From assembly GCF_022601875.1 (NCBI RefSeq), contig NZ_JAKVIP010000011.1:1-64000 (forward strand): a DNA stretch of 64,000 nt. The letters are read 5' to 3'. The notes beneath the pieces were generated by a model. The model saw only the letters and a program-made list of their open reading frames with translations. It made no database searches and had not been told where the DNA came from. Positions within the stretch are counted from its first letter, which is position 1; each line of letters opens with the position of its first letter. The position numbers were made by a program, and so were the translations under genes. The stretch comes from Chryseobacterium sp. SSA4.19 (lineage in GTDB: Bacteria; Bacteroidota; Bacteroidia; Flavobacteriales; Weeksellaceae). Positions 36,927-47,000 of this stretch are shown in pieces.

Positions 36927-39554
36927 ATGAAAATTGAAAAAATACAGGCATTGCGCGGCCCTAATATATGGAGTATCAGAAGAAAAAAGCTGATACAGAT
37001 GAGGCTTGATCTCGAGGAAATGGAAAATTTTCCTACCAATAAAATAGATGGATTCAGGGAAAGAATAGAAAAGCTGATCCCTTCTCTGTATACCCACAGG
37101 TGTTCCGAAAGTTATGCAGGCGGTTTTTTCCACCGTGTGGAAACGGGAACCTGGATGGGGCATGTTATTGAACATATTGCGCTTGAAATACAGACGCTGG
37201 CCGGGATGGAAGTGGGTTTCGGAAGAACACGTGAAACCCGGACTCCGGGCGTGTATAATGTCGTATTTAATTATATTGAAGAAAATGCAGGAATTTATGC
37301 AGCTGAAGAAGCCGTAAAAATTGCAGAAGCTTTAATCCAAGGTGAGGAGTATGATTTGAACGCCTGCATACAAACCTTAAAAGAAATACGTGAGAGAGTT
37401 CGTTTGGGACCATCTACAGGAAGTATTGTAGAGGAAGCCGTTTCCCGTAAAATCCCATGGATCCGTTTGGGGAATAATTCTCTTGTTCAGTTAGGATATG
37501 GTGTAAACCAACAGCGTTTTCAGGCAACCATCACGGGAAAAACAAGTTCCATTGCCGTAGACATTGCCTGTAACAAAGAACTGACCAAAAGAATGCTTCA
37601 TGATGCAGCAATTCCGGTTCCGGTTGGTGACCTTATAATGGATGATGAAGGGCTGGACAGAGTAGTGAGAACAATAGGGTATCCGGTAGTAATCAAGCCG
37701 CTGGATGGGAACCATGGAAAAGGCTCTTCTATTAATGTGAACGACTGGGAATCTGCAAAACTAGGACTTGAGCATGCTCAGCAGTATTCTAAAAAAATAA
37801 TTGTTGAAAAATATATTACGGGTTATGATTTCAGGATTTTAGTCATCAACAATAAAATGGTAGCTGCAGCAAGAAGGGTACCGGCACATGTGGTAGGTGA
37901 CGGCGAACTTAACCTTCAGCAGCTGATCGAAAAAGAAAATAAAGATACCCGGCGAGGTTATGGGCATGAAAATGTTTTAACGGAAATCGCCATAGATAAA
38001 GATACGACAGAGCTTTTGGAAAAGCTTCAGTATACGCTGGAAACCGTACCCCACAAAGGGGAAGTGGTTTATCTGAAATCCACAGCGAATTTATCGACCG
38101 GCGGAACTTCTATAGATGTGACCGATATGGTGCATCCGGAAAACATCACCATGGCCGAAAGGATTTCGAAAATTATAGGTCTTGATGTATGTGGGATAGA
38201 TATCATGGCCCAAAACCTTACCCAGCCTTTAAAGGAGAGCGGCGGAGCTATTATTGAAGTGAATGCTGCACCCGGATTCAGGATGCATCTCGCTCCAAGC
38301 GAAGGATTGCCGAGAAATGTGGCGGCACCGGTAGTGGATATGCTGTATCCGCAGGGGAAACCGTTTACAATCCCGATTATCGCAGTGACGGGAACAAACG
38401 GAAAAACCACCACCACCAGGTTGATTTCACATATTGTTAAAAGCAACGGCTACAGAGTCGGTTTTACCACCTCAGACGGAATTTATATCCAGAATACCAT
38501 GCTGTCCAGAGGTGATACTACAGGCCCGATGTCAGCAGAATTTATTCTGAAAGACCCGACTGTAGAATTTGCTGTTTTGGAAACGGCCAGAGGCGGAATT
38601 TTACGTTCAGGACTGGGCTTTTCACAATGTGACATTGGTGTTTTGACTAATATTGAGGAAGACCATCTTGGGTTAAATGACATTCATAACCTTAAAGATC
38701 TTACACGTGTAAAGAGGGTTGTGCTTGACAGCGTAAAGAAAAGCGGTTGGAGTATTTTGAATGCAGACAATGAGTATTCTATGAAAATTGTGAATGATCT
38801 GGACAGCCAGGTTGGCATCTTCAGCATGAATGAAGACAATCCACATATCCAGAAATTTGCAAAAGAAGGAAAAATTACCTGCGTGTATGAAGAGGGTTTT
38901 GTAACCATTAAAAAAGGCGACTGGAAGATCAGGATCGGTAAAGCAAAAGATTTTCCGATTACCATGGAAGGCAAGGCCAAATTTATGATAGAAAATGTGC
39001 TGGCAGCCAGTTTAGCATGTTATTTATATGGTTTCGGAATTGAAGATATTTCAAATTCTTTGCGAACTTTTATTCCGAGTGCACAACTGACACCGGGAAG
39101 GCTGAATGTTTTTAAGTTTAAGAACTTTAAAGTATTAATTGATTTTGCTCATAACCCTTCTGGTTATAAAGCAATCGAAGATTATCTTAAAAATGTTGAG
39201 TCCACGAAGAAAATAGGAATTATCTCCGGAGTCGGAGACCGACGCGATGGTGACATTATGGAATGTGGAAAAATTGCCGGAAGAATGTTTGATCATATCA
39301 TCATCAGAAATGAAAAGCATCTTAGAGGGAGAACGGAAGATGAAATTAACGGATTGATCATTGAAGGAATGCAGTCTTCAGGTAAAAGTGTCAGCTATGA
39401 AATTATCCCTAAAGAAATCGATGCCCTGAAACATGCCATGGGAATGGCTGAAGAAGGTACTTTCATTACGGCGCTGAGCGATGTTATTTCCAATGCCATC
39501 GATCTTGTACAGGAATATCAGACCAAAGAATTGCTGGAAGAAGATAAAGCTTAA
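36927..39554 (+). CDS. cphA: Cyanophycin synthetase
   Basis: The 875-residue enzyme has the CphA architecture: an N-terminal domain, an ATP-grasp domain at about residues 215-475 (VVIKPLDGNHGKGSSINV, later IIEVNAAPGFRMHLAP) and a Mur-ligase-like domain whose P-loop is GTNGKTTTTRL near residue 489. It adds Asp by ATP-grasp chemistry and Arg by Mur-type chemistry to build multi-L-arginyl-poly-L-aspartate, a nitrogen store. Length and domain order match cyanobacterial CphA. It is divergent from the degradation genes and ends in its own terminator. Confidence 0.95.
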   Translation: MKIEKIQALRGPNIWSIRRKKLIQMRLDLEEMENFPTNKIDGFRERIEKLIPSLYTHRCSESYAGGFFHRVETGTWMGHVIEHIALEIQTLAGMEVGFGRTRETRTPGVYNVVFNYIEENAGIYAAEEAVKIAEALIQGEEYDLNACIQTLKEIRERVRLGPSTGSIVEEAVSRKIPWIRLGNNSLVQLGYGVNQQRFQATITGKTSSIAVDIACNKELTKRMLHDAAIPVPVGDLIMDDEGLDRVVRTIGYPVVIKPLDGNHGKGSSINVNDWESAKLGLEHAQQYSKKIIVEKYITGYDFRILVINNKMVAAARRVPAHVVGDGELNLQQLIEKENKDTRRGYGHENVLTEIAIDKDTTELLEKLQYTLETVPHKGEVVYLKSTANLSTGGTSIDVTDMVHPENITMAERISKIIGLDVCGIDIMAQNLTQPLKESGGAIIEVNAAPGFRMHLAPSEGLPRNVAAPVVDMLYPQGKPFTIPIIAVTGTNGKTTTTRLISHIVKSNGYRVGFTTSDGIYIQNTMLSRGDTTGPMSAEFILKDPTVEFAVLETARGGILRSGLGFSQCDIGVLTNIEEDHLGLNDIHNLKDLTRVKRVVLDSVKKSGWSILNADNEYSMKIVNDLDSQVGIFSMNEDNPHIQKFAKEGKITCVYEEGFVTIKKGDWKIRIGKAKDFPITMEGKAKFMIENVLAASLACYLYGFGIEDISNSLRTFIPSAQLTPGRLNVFKFKNFKVLIDFAHNPSGYKAIEDYLKNVESTKKIGIISGVGDRRDGDIMECGKIAGRMFDHIIIRNEKHLRGRTEDEINGLIIEGMQSSGKSVSYEIIPKEIDALKHAMGMAEEGTFITALSDVISNAIDLVQEYQTKELLEEDKA

Positions 39555-40147
39555 TGAGCAATTATATAATTTCCGTAACCGATTGAGCGGGAATATATTG
39601 TAATGAGGAATTAAAACACAAAGCCCTTCTATTAAAACGGAAGGGTTTTGTATTTATCCGTCAAAAAATAAATGACAAAAGTCTTAATCTTAATGTTTGC
39701 AAAGACTTTAGTTGTTTTTTATTATTGACTTAGATTTAACAGTGCTGATTTAATACAGTAATAACAAAAATTACGTGTATTGTCTATAAAAAATTAAAAA
39801 AAATTGTACATTTAAAATGTGATTAGCAAATGTTAATGTTTTTATATTATGACGATGTGTACATTACATCTTAATGATTTTCTGAATCAAAGCATCAATG
39901 AATTTTAAACAATTTGAAAAATGACAATGAATATAATATGATCTCCGATAAAATTTATTTTCTAATCGGTATTCACGATTTTGAAAAGTATTTTCTATAA
40001 ATTTAACCGTATGGAATACTATTATTTTGCGATGCTCAAAAATAGTTGCAGGTTTGTTAATCAGCTTTGGGATGATCAAGCCGTATGAAATAAATATTGA
40101 TGTTTTAAAGCATGTACTTTTTTTACATGATTATTAAATTAATTTAA
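39555..40147. other. Intergenic region between cphA and the hybrid kinase
   Basis: This 593-bp, AT-rich gap holds the cphA terminator near its start. A 71-codon minus-strand frame at 39864-40079 opens with TTG and has no promoter or recognisable product, so I do not call it a gene. A short GATGT...ACATC symmetry lies near 39855-39870. Nothing else was recognised. Confidence 0.6.
39618..39650 (+). terminator. Probable terminator of cphA
   Basis: A CCCTTC / GAAGGG stem flanked by A-rich and T-rich arms, followed by TTTTG. It lies about 65 bp after cphA. Confidence 0.65.
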
Positions 40148-43100
40148 ATGCCAAAAAAAATTATACTAAATCTCCAGATTGGAGTGGTGCTTTCTCTATT
40201 ACTGCTTATTGCGGGTTCTGTAGCGTCTTATATCAGCATACAGAAGCAGATGGACAACAGGGAAAGTTTTCTAAAAAGTAAGGAAGCGATAAGTTTAGTA
40301 GAAGATATTTTAAACACTTTGTTAGATGCTGAAACGGCAAACCGGGGATTTCAGCTTACAGGTCAGGAAAGTTTTCTTGAGCCCTTCAACAAAAGTACAA
40401 AGAAATATCCTGGATATATTTCTAATATAAATTCGTTGAATCTGAAAGACAAACATCAGATCAAACTTCTGAATGAACTCATGCGTACTTCTGAAATGAT
40501 GATGGACGGGAATACCTTGCTTATTGAGAAACGTAGAAAGGGCATATCAATGACCCCAAAGGAACTTGAACATAATAAAGCCACTATGGACAAGTGCCGC
40601 ATGCTGGTTCAGGAATTTGTAAAATACGAGGAAGTTCAGCTTGCTGTAAAAAATAAAGATCTGAACAGATCTTCCAGACTGACCGTTTTATTTATCATCT
40701 TCTCTGCCTTAGCGGCCATTGCTGTTACCGTTTTCTTTTACATCCAATTAAGATCTGATCTTATCCGTCGAAGTAAATTAGAAAAAGATCTGTTTTACAC
40801 GAAAGAAATTCTTGAGCAAATGAGTACGGTAGCTCAGGTAGGCGGTTGGGAAGTCAACCTGAATACTGGCAATCTCTTTTGGTCTCAGAGTACCAAAGAG
40901 ATTCATAAAGTACAGGATGATTTCCAACCGGATTTCGAAAATGCCATCGGATTCTATCAGGAAGACAGCAGGGAAAGAATGAGATATCTCTTCAACAGAG
41001 CCTTAACAGAGGGAATTCCTTTTGATGAAGAACTTCAGCTTGTGCGTACTGACGGCGTCATGATCTGGGTAAGAGTAAAAGGGATTCCGGAATTTGAAGA
41101 GGAGGTTTGCACCAGAATTTTTGGAATCATCCAGGATATTGATGCCTTCAAAAAGATGTTTCTGGAAATTAGCAGAAAGGAAGCGATGATGCAGTCTTTT
41201 GTAACCGACGTGCCTATTCCGCTGGCCATGTTTGATAAAGATCTTAATTATGTTTCCGTAAGCAGTAAATGGAGGGAAGAATTCAGGATGAATGATAAAG
41301 ATCTTATCGGGAATAATCTGTTCGTGGTATCTCCGAATGTTCCCGAAGAGAGAAAAGAAATCTATAACAATGCGCTGCTGGGTAAAACCTACATAAACGG
41401 TGACTTTGCGGTAAAGATGGACGGTCAGGAAGAGACTCAGCACTATGACCTTAAAGTCGGACCATGGTATCTCACGGAAAATGAAGTCGGAGGTATCATT
41501 ATTTCCGTACAAAATATTACAAATGCCATACGGGTAAATGAGGAACTCATACATGCCAAAGAAACAGCAGATATGGCAAGCAGGGCAAAATCAGAGTTCC
41601 TGGCCAATATGAGCCACGAAATCCGTACTCCTTTAAACGGAGTCATAGGGTTTTCGGACCTTCTCCTGAGGACACCGCTGAATGAAATACAGACACAGTA
41701 TCTTAAATATATCAATGAATCGGGGGAGAATTTACTCAATATCATTAGCGATATACTGGATTTTTCTAAAATAGAATCCGGGAAGATGGAGCTTTTAATT
41801 GAGAAAAGCGATGTTTATGAGATGTTGAACCAGGTTATTAATGCCATTCTCTATCAGTCACAGAGAAAAAATATCGAGCTTCTTCTGAATATTGAACCGG
41901 GGCTTCCGAAAACGCTTCTTATTGACGAATCAAGATTGAAACAGATCCTGATCAACCTTTTGAGTAATGCTGTGAAATTCACAGAAAAGGGTGAGATTGA
42001 ATTAAAAGTGGAAAAGCTGCATATGGATGATAAAAATATTACCCTTCGCTTTTCTGTAAGAGACACGGGAATCGGTATTCCTGTTGAAAAACAGAAATCT
42101 ATCTTTAATGCTTTTACCCAGGAAAACAGTTCAATCAGCAAAAAATATGGAGGAACAGGTCTTGGCCTTACCATCTCAAATAATATTCTGATGTATATGG
42201 GAAGCCATTTATCGCTGATCAGTGCACCGGAAAAAGGGTCCGTCTTTTTCTTTGATATTGAGATTCCTTACGAAATTTCCGAAGCGGGAGAAGTTGATCA
42301 TATGACTGTTAAAAAAGCTTTGGTGGTTGATGATAATGAAAACAACAGGATTATTCTCCAGCATATGCTTGCCTATAAGAATATCGAATCCACGCTGGCC
42401 GCCAACGGAATGGAAGCCCTGGAGATCCTGTTTAAGGGTGAATTGTTTGATGTAATCCTGATGGATTATTATATGCCGGTCATGTCTGGATTGGAAACAA
42501 TCGATAAAATCAAAGAGCTTTTTAACCAGCGGAAAGTCAATCCTCCCATTATGATACTGTCGTCTTCCTCGGAAGAATTAGACGTCATTGCTTCAATTCG
42601 TGAAAAAGAAAATACATATTTGCTGTTGAAGCCTATTAAATCTGATGACTTATATAAAACCCTGCGAAGGGTAGCTCAGAACAATGAATTAAAAATTGTT
42701 CAGGATCAGTCTGAAAAAGATTCTTATTCATTTGCTCCGGAACTTCAGGTTCTTTTGGTGGATGATAATCCGGTAAATATGGTTCTCAATAATAAAATGA
42801 TGAATTCCATTGTCTCCGATGCTCATTTAACGGAAGTAGTCAATGGTTTGGAAGCCCTGAAAGCATGCAAGGAAAAACAATTTTCCATTATTCTGATGGA
42901 TGTGCAGATGCCGGTAATGAATGGGATAGAGGCAACCCAGCAGATCCGGATGGTGCCTGGATACGAAAATACGCCTATCATAGGAGTTACCGCCGGAAAC
43001 GTATTGGGTGAAAAAGAAAAATGTCTGGAATCCGGTATGACTGATTTTCTTCCGAAACCCCTAAGACAGGCAGACCTTATGGAAATGCTCAAAAAGTACA

Positions 43101-43510
43101 TTAGTGTTAATAAAAGTAATAATAACAATATGGATGCGGGTTATGCAGAAGTCCAATCGGAAATGAAGCTGGAAAAATACATCGATATGAATATGCTGAA
43201 CGAACAGATTGGTGGCGATGATGATTTCAAAGAAATATTTCTCAATCTGCTTATCCAGGAACTTGAAAAGGCAGAAAAAAATATAGAAAAAGCAGCTGGA
43301 GAAAAAAATATGGTAGAAACAAAGATCATTCTTCACAAGCTAAAAGGTACAGGAGGGAGCGCCGGACTTTTTAAACTTTCGGAATGTGCTCTGAAATGGG
43401 AAAAAATGAATGAAGATGAAATGGATTTTTCTTTGATGAACAGTGAAATAAAACAGGAAATAAAGATAGGGTTAGATATTGTTAAAGATTTAATGAAGGG
43501 GCAAGGATAA
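40148..43510 (+). CDS. Hybrid sensor histidine kinase with CHASE3, PAS, two receivers and Hpt
   Basis: This 1,120-residue membrane sensor starts with a transmembrane helix (residues about 8-28), a CHASE3-like extracytoplasmic region and a second helix near 178-198. Two PAS-like regions follow (about 230-460). The HisKA phospho-acceptor is in MSHEIRTPLNG (His near 490), then a HATPase (GTGLGLTISNNIL). Receiver 1 has Asp near 772 (LMDYYMPVMSG), receiver 2 has Asp near 918 (LMDVQMPVMNG), and the C-terminal Hpt has His near 1063 (ILHKLKGTGGSAG). All phosphorelay residues seem intact, so the protein can run a multistep relay. No response regulator is adjacent, so the target is unknown. Confidence 0.94.
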   Translation: MPKKIILNLQIGVVLSLLLLIAGSVASYISIQKQMDNRESFLKSKEAISLVEDILNTLLDAETANRGFQLTGQESFLEPFNKSTKKYPGYISNINSLNLKDKHQIKLLNELMRTSEMMMDGNTLLIEKRRKGISMTPKELEHNKATMDKCRMLVQEFVKYEEVQLAVKNKDLNRSSRLTVLFIIFSALAAIAVTVFFYIQLRSDLIRRSKLEKDLFYTKEILEQMSTVAQVGGWEVNLNTGNLFWSQSTKEIHKVQDDFQPDFENAIGFYQEDSRERMRYLFNRALTEGIPFDEELQLVRTDGVMIWVRVKGIPEFEEEVCTRIFGIIQDIDAFKKMFLEISRKEAMMQSFVTDVPIPLAMFDKDLNYVSVSSKWREEFRMNDKDLIGNNLFVVSPNVPEERKEIYNNALLGKTYINGDFAVKMDGQEETQHYDLKVGPWYLTENEVGGIIISVQNITNAIRVNEELIHAKETADMASRAKSEFLANMSHEIRTPLNGVIGFSDLLLRTPLNEIQTQYLKYINESGENLLNIISDILDFSKIESGKMELLIEKSDVYEMLNQVINAILYQSQRKNIELLLNIEPGLPKTLLIDESRLKQILINLLSNAVKFTEKGEIELKVEKLHMDDKNITLRFSVRDTGIGIPVEKQKSIFNAFTQENSSISKKYGGTGLGLTISNNILMYMGSHLSLISAPEKGSVFFFDIEIPYEISEAGEVDHMTVKKALVVDDNENNRIILQHMLAYKNIESTLAANGMEALEILFKGELFDVILMDYYMPVMSGLETIDKIKELFNQRKVNPPIMILSSSSEELDVIASIREKENTYLLLKPIKSDDLYKTLRRVAQNNELKIVQDQSEKDSYSFAPELQVLLVDDNPVNMVLNNKMMNSIVSDAHLTEVVNGLEALKACKEKQFSIILMDVQMPVMNGIEATQQIRMVPGYENTPIIGVTAGNVLGEKEKCLESGMTDFLPKPLRQADLMEMLKKYISVNKSNNNNMDAGYAEVQSEMKLEKYIDMNMLNEQIGGDDDFKEIFLNLLIQELEKAEKNIEKAAGEKNMVETKIILHKLKGTGGSAGLFKLSECALKWEKMNEDEMDFSLMNSEIKQEIKIGLDIVKDLMKGQG

Positions 43511-43859
43511 ATTAATTTCTTTCCTGAAATAAAATGCAATGGATTACAACAAAGAAACTAATGGAAAATTAGTACTTGCTTTGAAAACTATACCAAATTT
43601 GTCCATCTGTTATCACCTTCAAGATTTGATTAGGAGGAACAATTATTGCTTAAAGATATACAGAAAGTAATAAGGTAAATCTCAAAATAATTGGTTTTAA
43701 AGTTACTTTAAAAACCTTAAAGAAATACCAGGAATTAAAGATATGGTTATGGCAATATCACTTTGATTCCCATTTCCTCTGTATACTTATTATTAAAAGA
43801 ATAACAAGGATTTGTTTAATTAAGCATTTTGAAATTAAATGGTTTCACATAGAATAGGG

Positions 43860-44049
43860 TTACCAATTAGTTTGTACTGTTATTGTCATTTTCTTTCCTT
43901 GGCTTTTTGTTGTACCATATTCTTTCAAGCACCGATTCTGGATTTCAAATTCGATTTCATCACAGGATTTTATGAGATTTTTTGACTACATGAAACACCA
44001 GTGCTATTATTGGCATGGTGACAATAAAAATTAGAAAATAAATGTTCAT
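43860..44049 (-). pseudogene. Possible frameshifted small membrane protein
   Basis: An ATG at 44049 opens a frame of 29 codons with one hydrophobic segment (MNIYFLIFIVTMPIIALVFH) that stops at 43960. The adjacent frame continues with convincing polar protein sequence (KSCDEIEFEIQNRCLKEYG) to a TAA at 43860. Removing one base from the run of six A residues just after the hydrophobic segment joins both into a 62-residue protein with one membrane anchor. I do not recognise the family. It could be decay, a sequencing error or slippage at the A run. Confidence 0.45.
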
Positions 44050-44585
44050 GACAAATATATATATAAATTGTTAATATTAAAGTTTTCCATTTGACTTTGT
44101 TTTAAATCTATTTCAAATTTATCTATCTGTTAAAATGGTGTTGGCGAGGTTCATACTATTTTATTACTCATATTTTTAAGTTTTAATAATATGTAATTAT
44201 CGTTGATTTTCTAAAAGGGAAAAGTGGTCAACGATTGATAGCTATTAAAGAATATGATTTAACAGGGATGCTGCCACTAAAATAAATATAGGATATCCGA
44301 AATTTCTATTAAGATTATGATTAATGGATTTACATGATTGTCCAATCTAAGATAATTCAGAGAGTCTAATTATTTTTTTAATATATTTTAAATTATGATA
44401 CTCTTAAAATTAAAGCTTTGTTAAAAATGAGTTAAGTAATTTATCATATTAATACAGGTAATGATTTATGTAAAAAAACTTTCCGTATTTTTTATCATAC
44501 CACTCCAATTTCCTGTTTTTTTCTTAAAAAATCTTTTTGCAAGTTTTGAACATTTTTTTACAGAGAAAATGTGTATTAGCGTATA

Positions 44586-44593
44586 TACCTTTG
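44586..44593 (+). promoter_or_regulatory. -7 promoter element for the short T9SS gene
   Basis: TACCTTTG followed by CA matches the extended -7 box. It would give a 5' leader of about 130 bases before the ATG at 44729. No -33 TTG at the right distance. Confidence 0.35.
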
Positions 44594-44728
44594 CATCAGA
44601 ATTTTAGATAACATGAACAGTGATTATTTCAGCATTGCCCGATTTATTTAATGAATATAAACTGATACTATTTACAGGGCATTGTTTCCTGATACTCGCT
44701 GAAAACTTACAATTTTAAAAAAAAACAC

Positions 44729-45217
44729 ATGAAAAACCTATGTTTCGCAATTGCATTATCAATCGGAGTTGGCGTAAAATCTCAATGTCCTAATTTTATT
44801 AAATCACAAAGTAACCCTTATTATTTACTTTACAGCAGTAACTCTGTCATTCCGGGCACCGGAGATCCAAGAACAATTAATAATTTGTCATTTGTAAATG
44901 CCGGTTATTGGAGCCAGGCAAGTACATTTTATGCTTCCTGGACCAATACTTCAGGTCAGCCTTTGGATATTAATAATTTTACAATGCAGTTTGGTAATCA
45001 AACATGTACCTACAACTCGACAACATTATCGACAGTAGAAGTGATGAAGGATTTTAAGTCAATTCCGAATAATAAAGCATATAAGGTGTTTACCATCGAC
45101 GGGAAAATTCTGCAATCGGGTATCACTTCAAATAATCTATACAGAGAACTGCCGAAAAATCAAATTATCTTGCTAAGCATCGAAAAATATGGTGTGTTAA
45201 GGATGAAGATAAATTAA
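44729..45217 (+). CDS. Short secreted protein with T9SS type A-like C-terminal domain
   Basis: The 162-residue protein has a signal peptide (MKNLCFAIALSIGVGVKSQ) and a beta-rich middle with two cysteines. The C-terminal region from about residue 105 (YKVFTIDGKILQSGITSN, then ELPKNQIILL and MKIN) resembles a type A T9SS sorting domain, so the protein is probably exported across the outer membrane and perhaps attached to the surface. The passenger is only about 90 residues, which is short for this class. A terminator follows 37 bp after the stop codon. Confidence 0.72.
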   Translation: MKNLCFAIALSIGVGVKSQCPNFIKSQSNPYYLLYSSNSVIPGTGDPRTINNLSFVNAGYWSQASTFYASWTNTSGQPLDINNFTMQFGNQTCTYNSTTLSTVEVMKDFKSIPNNKAYKVFTIDGKILQSGITSNNLYRELPKNQIILLSIEKYGVLRMKIN

Positions 45218-45254
45218 AGAATTACTATATAATTTTTACACCACATCGTAAAAC

Positions 45255-45285
45255 AATAAGGAGAGCTGCATCAGTTCTCCTTATT
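45255..45285 (+). terminator. Terminator of the short T9SS gene
   Basis: A 10-bp perfect stem (AATAAGGAGA / TCTCCTTATT) with an 11-nt loop is followed by ATTTTTATTTT. Confidence 0.8.
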
Positions 45286-45413
45286 ATTTTTATTTTGCAC
45301 ATTTATCAATACTACTCTTTTAAGGATTGGATTTTAAAAAAATAAATAGAGGTAAATCCTGCTGTTTCATTGATCTTGTTTTGAGCTTTAGAGGCAATTT
45401 ATAAACGATGGAA

Positions 45414-46775
45414 CTAAGCGGAGAGTTCCATAAAAATATTGATTTCTATCCAGATGCTAAAACATAATGCAAAAAGAAGAATATACCAAAGTATATCAAT
45501 CTGCTTACTGAATTTTATCCAGAAAACGACAATAAAAAACAGCGGACATGTTATTAAATAAGTTAGAACAGCCATCCCAAACATAACAAAAATGTCGTGT
45601 TGGTAATCACCTAATAAAAGGGTAATCGCAAAATGTAAACCCCATACAAGAAAAGGTAAACCAAGACATAAAAGCCACTTCCATACTTTTTGGATTTCTA
45701 GTTTTTCAGGCGACTGACGATAATTTCTAATAATCAAAAAAACGGTAGCTGCCAATAACAAAATAAGTATGATAATTTGAATACCTTTATCCCTGACCGT
45801 ATCTGATCGCGTGTAGATGTTTTCAGATTTTACAGGCATATTATTTTTAAAGTGCTGTATTTTTGTACGCTCTCCGTTCACAAACGTTATTTTACGGTTC
45901 ACATGACCGGCAGCATCGCGGAAAATCCAGAGAGAGTCTTCAAGGCCCATTTTATAGAAGCCTTCAATAATGATTTTTCCGTCCTTCTTCCTGGTGAATT
46001 TTCCATCCAGGCGTCCACCGTTAAATCTTACTGAATCCTCTCCTTCAGCAGTTTTTATTCTCAAAGATGTAATTGTGCCGGGAGCTATCAGGTGTGCCTC
46101 ATTACCAAGCATCTGCAAAATGGATTGGTCTAAATTTTTAATTTCAGCATTCTTGTTGTAATCATCATCTTTTGCCGGTCTCTGCGACATACTGATTTCA
46201 TCGATTTTTACGGCGAGCAGTGAATCAAATTTGTAATAATGAAACTCATTGTAATCAGTGCTGTCCACGGATATATTTGACTTTAAAAGTACATACTGCG
46301 GCTGGTCAAATCTTTGGGTATATCTTGGCTGGCTGGTAGAATAAAATGAAAATACGGCAATGGCTGCTATACCATAAGGATTAAATTTGTGCTGCCATGC
46401 TGAAGCTTTTGGATGTTCCAGATCATTTTTTAGGCTGAACCATGCTAATGCTAACACAGGTAATGTCAAAAGATCGGTTACATCTACTGTGCGCTCAATT
46501 CTGAAAAATGCAGAGCTGAAAAAGTCAATAAATGATTGTGAATAGGCACTTTTCCAATAGATAAAAAATACAGCAGTAGCTATAAATATTTGTGATCTGT
46601 ACTTTGGTTTTAAAACAGACCAGAAAATTGGAAATATGAATAAACCGCATAGATCTGATAGCTTACCGGTGAGAATGTTGTGGTAAACTGCTTTTAAATA
46701 AAAATCATTCAACAGCAATAATCCTAAACAGATGATAAATGGCAAAGACATTATCGGTCTTAAACGTTCTTGCAT
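45414..46775 (-). CDS. Polytopic membrane protein with MORN-like soluble region
   Basis: The 453-residue protein has about five transmembrane helices at the N terminus, with the motif ILTGKLSDLCGLFIFPIFW. An extracytoplasmic region at about residues 150-330 follows, with MORN-like beta repeats (GRLDGKFTRKKDGKIIIEGFY). Three to four more helices close the protein. I recall membrane proteins with the LTGKLSDxxGLF motif only as uncharacterised. No neighbours suggest a role; a short remnant on the opposite strand abuts its start. Function unknown. Confidence 0.72.
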   Translation of the reverse strand: MQERLRPIMSLPFIICLGLLLLNDFYLKAVYHNILTGKLSDLCGLFIFPIFWSVLKPKYRSQIFIATAVFFIYWKSAYSQSFIDFFSSAFFRIERTVDVTDLLTLPVLALAWFSLKNDLEHPKASAWQHKFNPYGIAAIAVFSFYSTSQPRYTQRFDQPQYVLLKSNISVDSTDYNEFHYYKFDSLLAVKIDEISMSQRPAKDDDYNKNAEIKNLDQSILQMLGNEAHLIAPGTITSLRIKTAEGEDSVRFNGGRLDGKFTRKKDGKIIIEGFYKMGLEDSLWIFRDAAGHVNRKITFVNGERTKIQHFKNNMPVKSENIYTRSDTVRDKGIQIIILILLLAATVFLIIRNYRQSPEKLEIQKVWKWLLCLGLPFLVWGLHFAITLLLGDYQHDIFVMFGMAVLTYLITCPLFFIVVFWIKFSKQIDILWYILLFALCFSIWIEINIFMELSA

Positions 46776-46794
46776 AGCCTTGTAATTTTATTAA

Positions 46795-46941
46795 TTCACG
46801 ATCTGGAATAGCAACACCATAAAATTACTTAAAATTAACGGAAAATATGGATGTCGTTTAATTCACATCAATCATAATGGTGTTCTTAAAAAAACAGGGG
46901 ATAATGAGACCTGGAAAACCATAAAGGATAATACGTCATGA
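46795..46941 (+). pseudogene. Possible 3' remnant of a YCF48/BNR-like gene
   Basis: An open frame of 48 codons without a start codon runs from 46795 to the TGA at 46939-46941, immediately before a strong terminator. Its sequence (INGKYGCRLIHINHNG, then VLKKTGDNETWKTI) resembles the repeat GxILKTTDGGETWxKI found in YCF48/BNR-type proteins. It may be the tail of a gene whose 5' part has been lost. The call rests on a short motif only. Confidence 0.35.
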
Positions 46942-46967
46942 GAGTGTCCATAAAGTTCGGACACTCT
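46941..46967 (+). terminator. Rho-independent terminator with no intact gene upstream
   Basis: A 9-bp perfect stem (AGAGTGTCC / GGACACTCT) with a 9-nt loop is followed by CTTTTTT on the plus strand. No intact plus-strand gene lies upstream; the remnant at 46795-46941 is the likely former owner. Confidence 0.82.
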
Positions 46968-47000
46968 CTTTTTTGCTCTGAATCTTAAAAACGGCAGAAG

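Larger units (their letters stand above)
43511..44728. other. 1.2-kb gene-poor region with coding remnants
   Basis: No intact gene was found in this AT-rich stretch. On the minus strand, 43860-44049 holds a frameshifted small membrane-protein gene (separate entry). Past its stop codon, 43569-43649 is a short open block ending IWYSFQSKY, and the sequence between is open in broken frames, which looks like further decayed coding DNA. An 8-bp inverted repeat (ATCGTTGA / TCAACGAT) lies at 44199-44206 and 44228-44235. A promoter-like box for the next gene lies at 44586. Confidence 0.55.

Noticed and set aside
39864..40079. A 71-codon minus-strand frame in the gap before the kinase
   Set aside because: It opens with TTG, has no promoter box, and its lysine- and arginine-rich translation matches nothing I recognise.
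41003..41554. A 183-codon minus-strand frame
   Set aside because: It is antisense to the histidine kinase, in the region of its PAS-like domains, and its translation has no recognisable feature.
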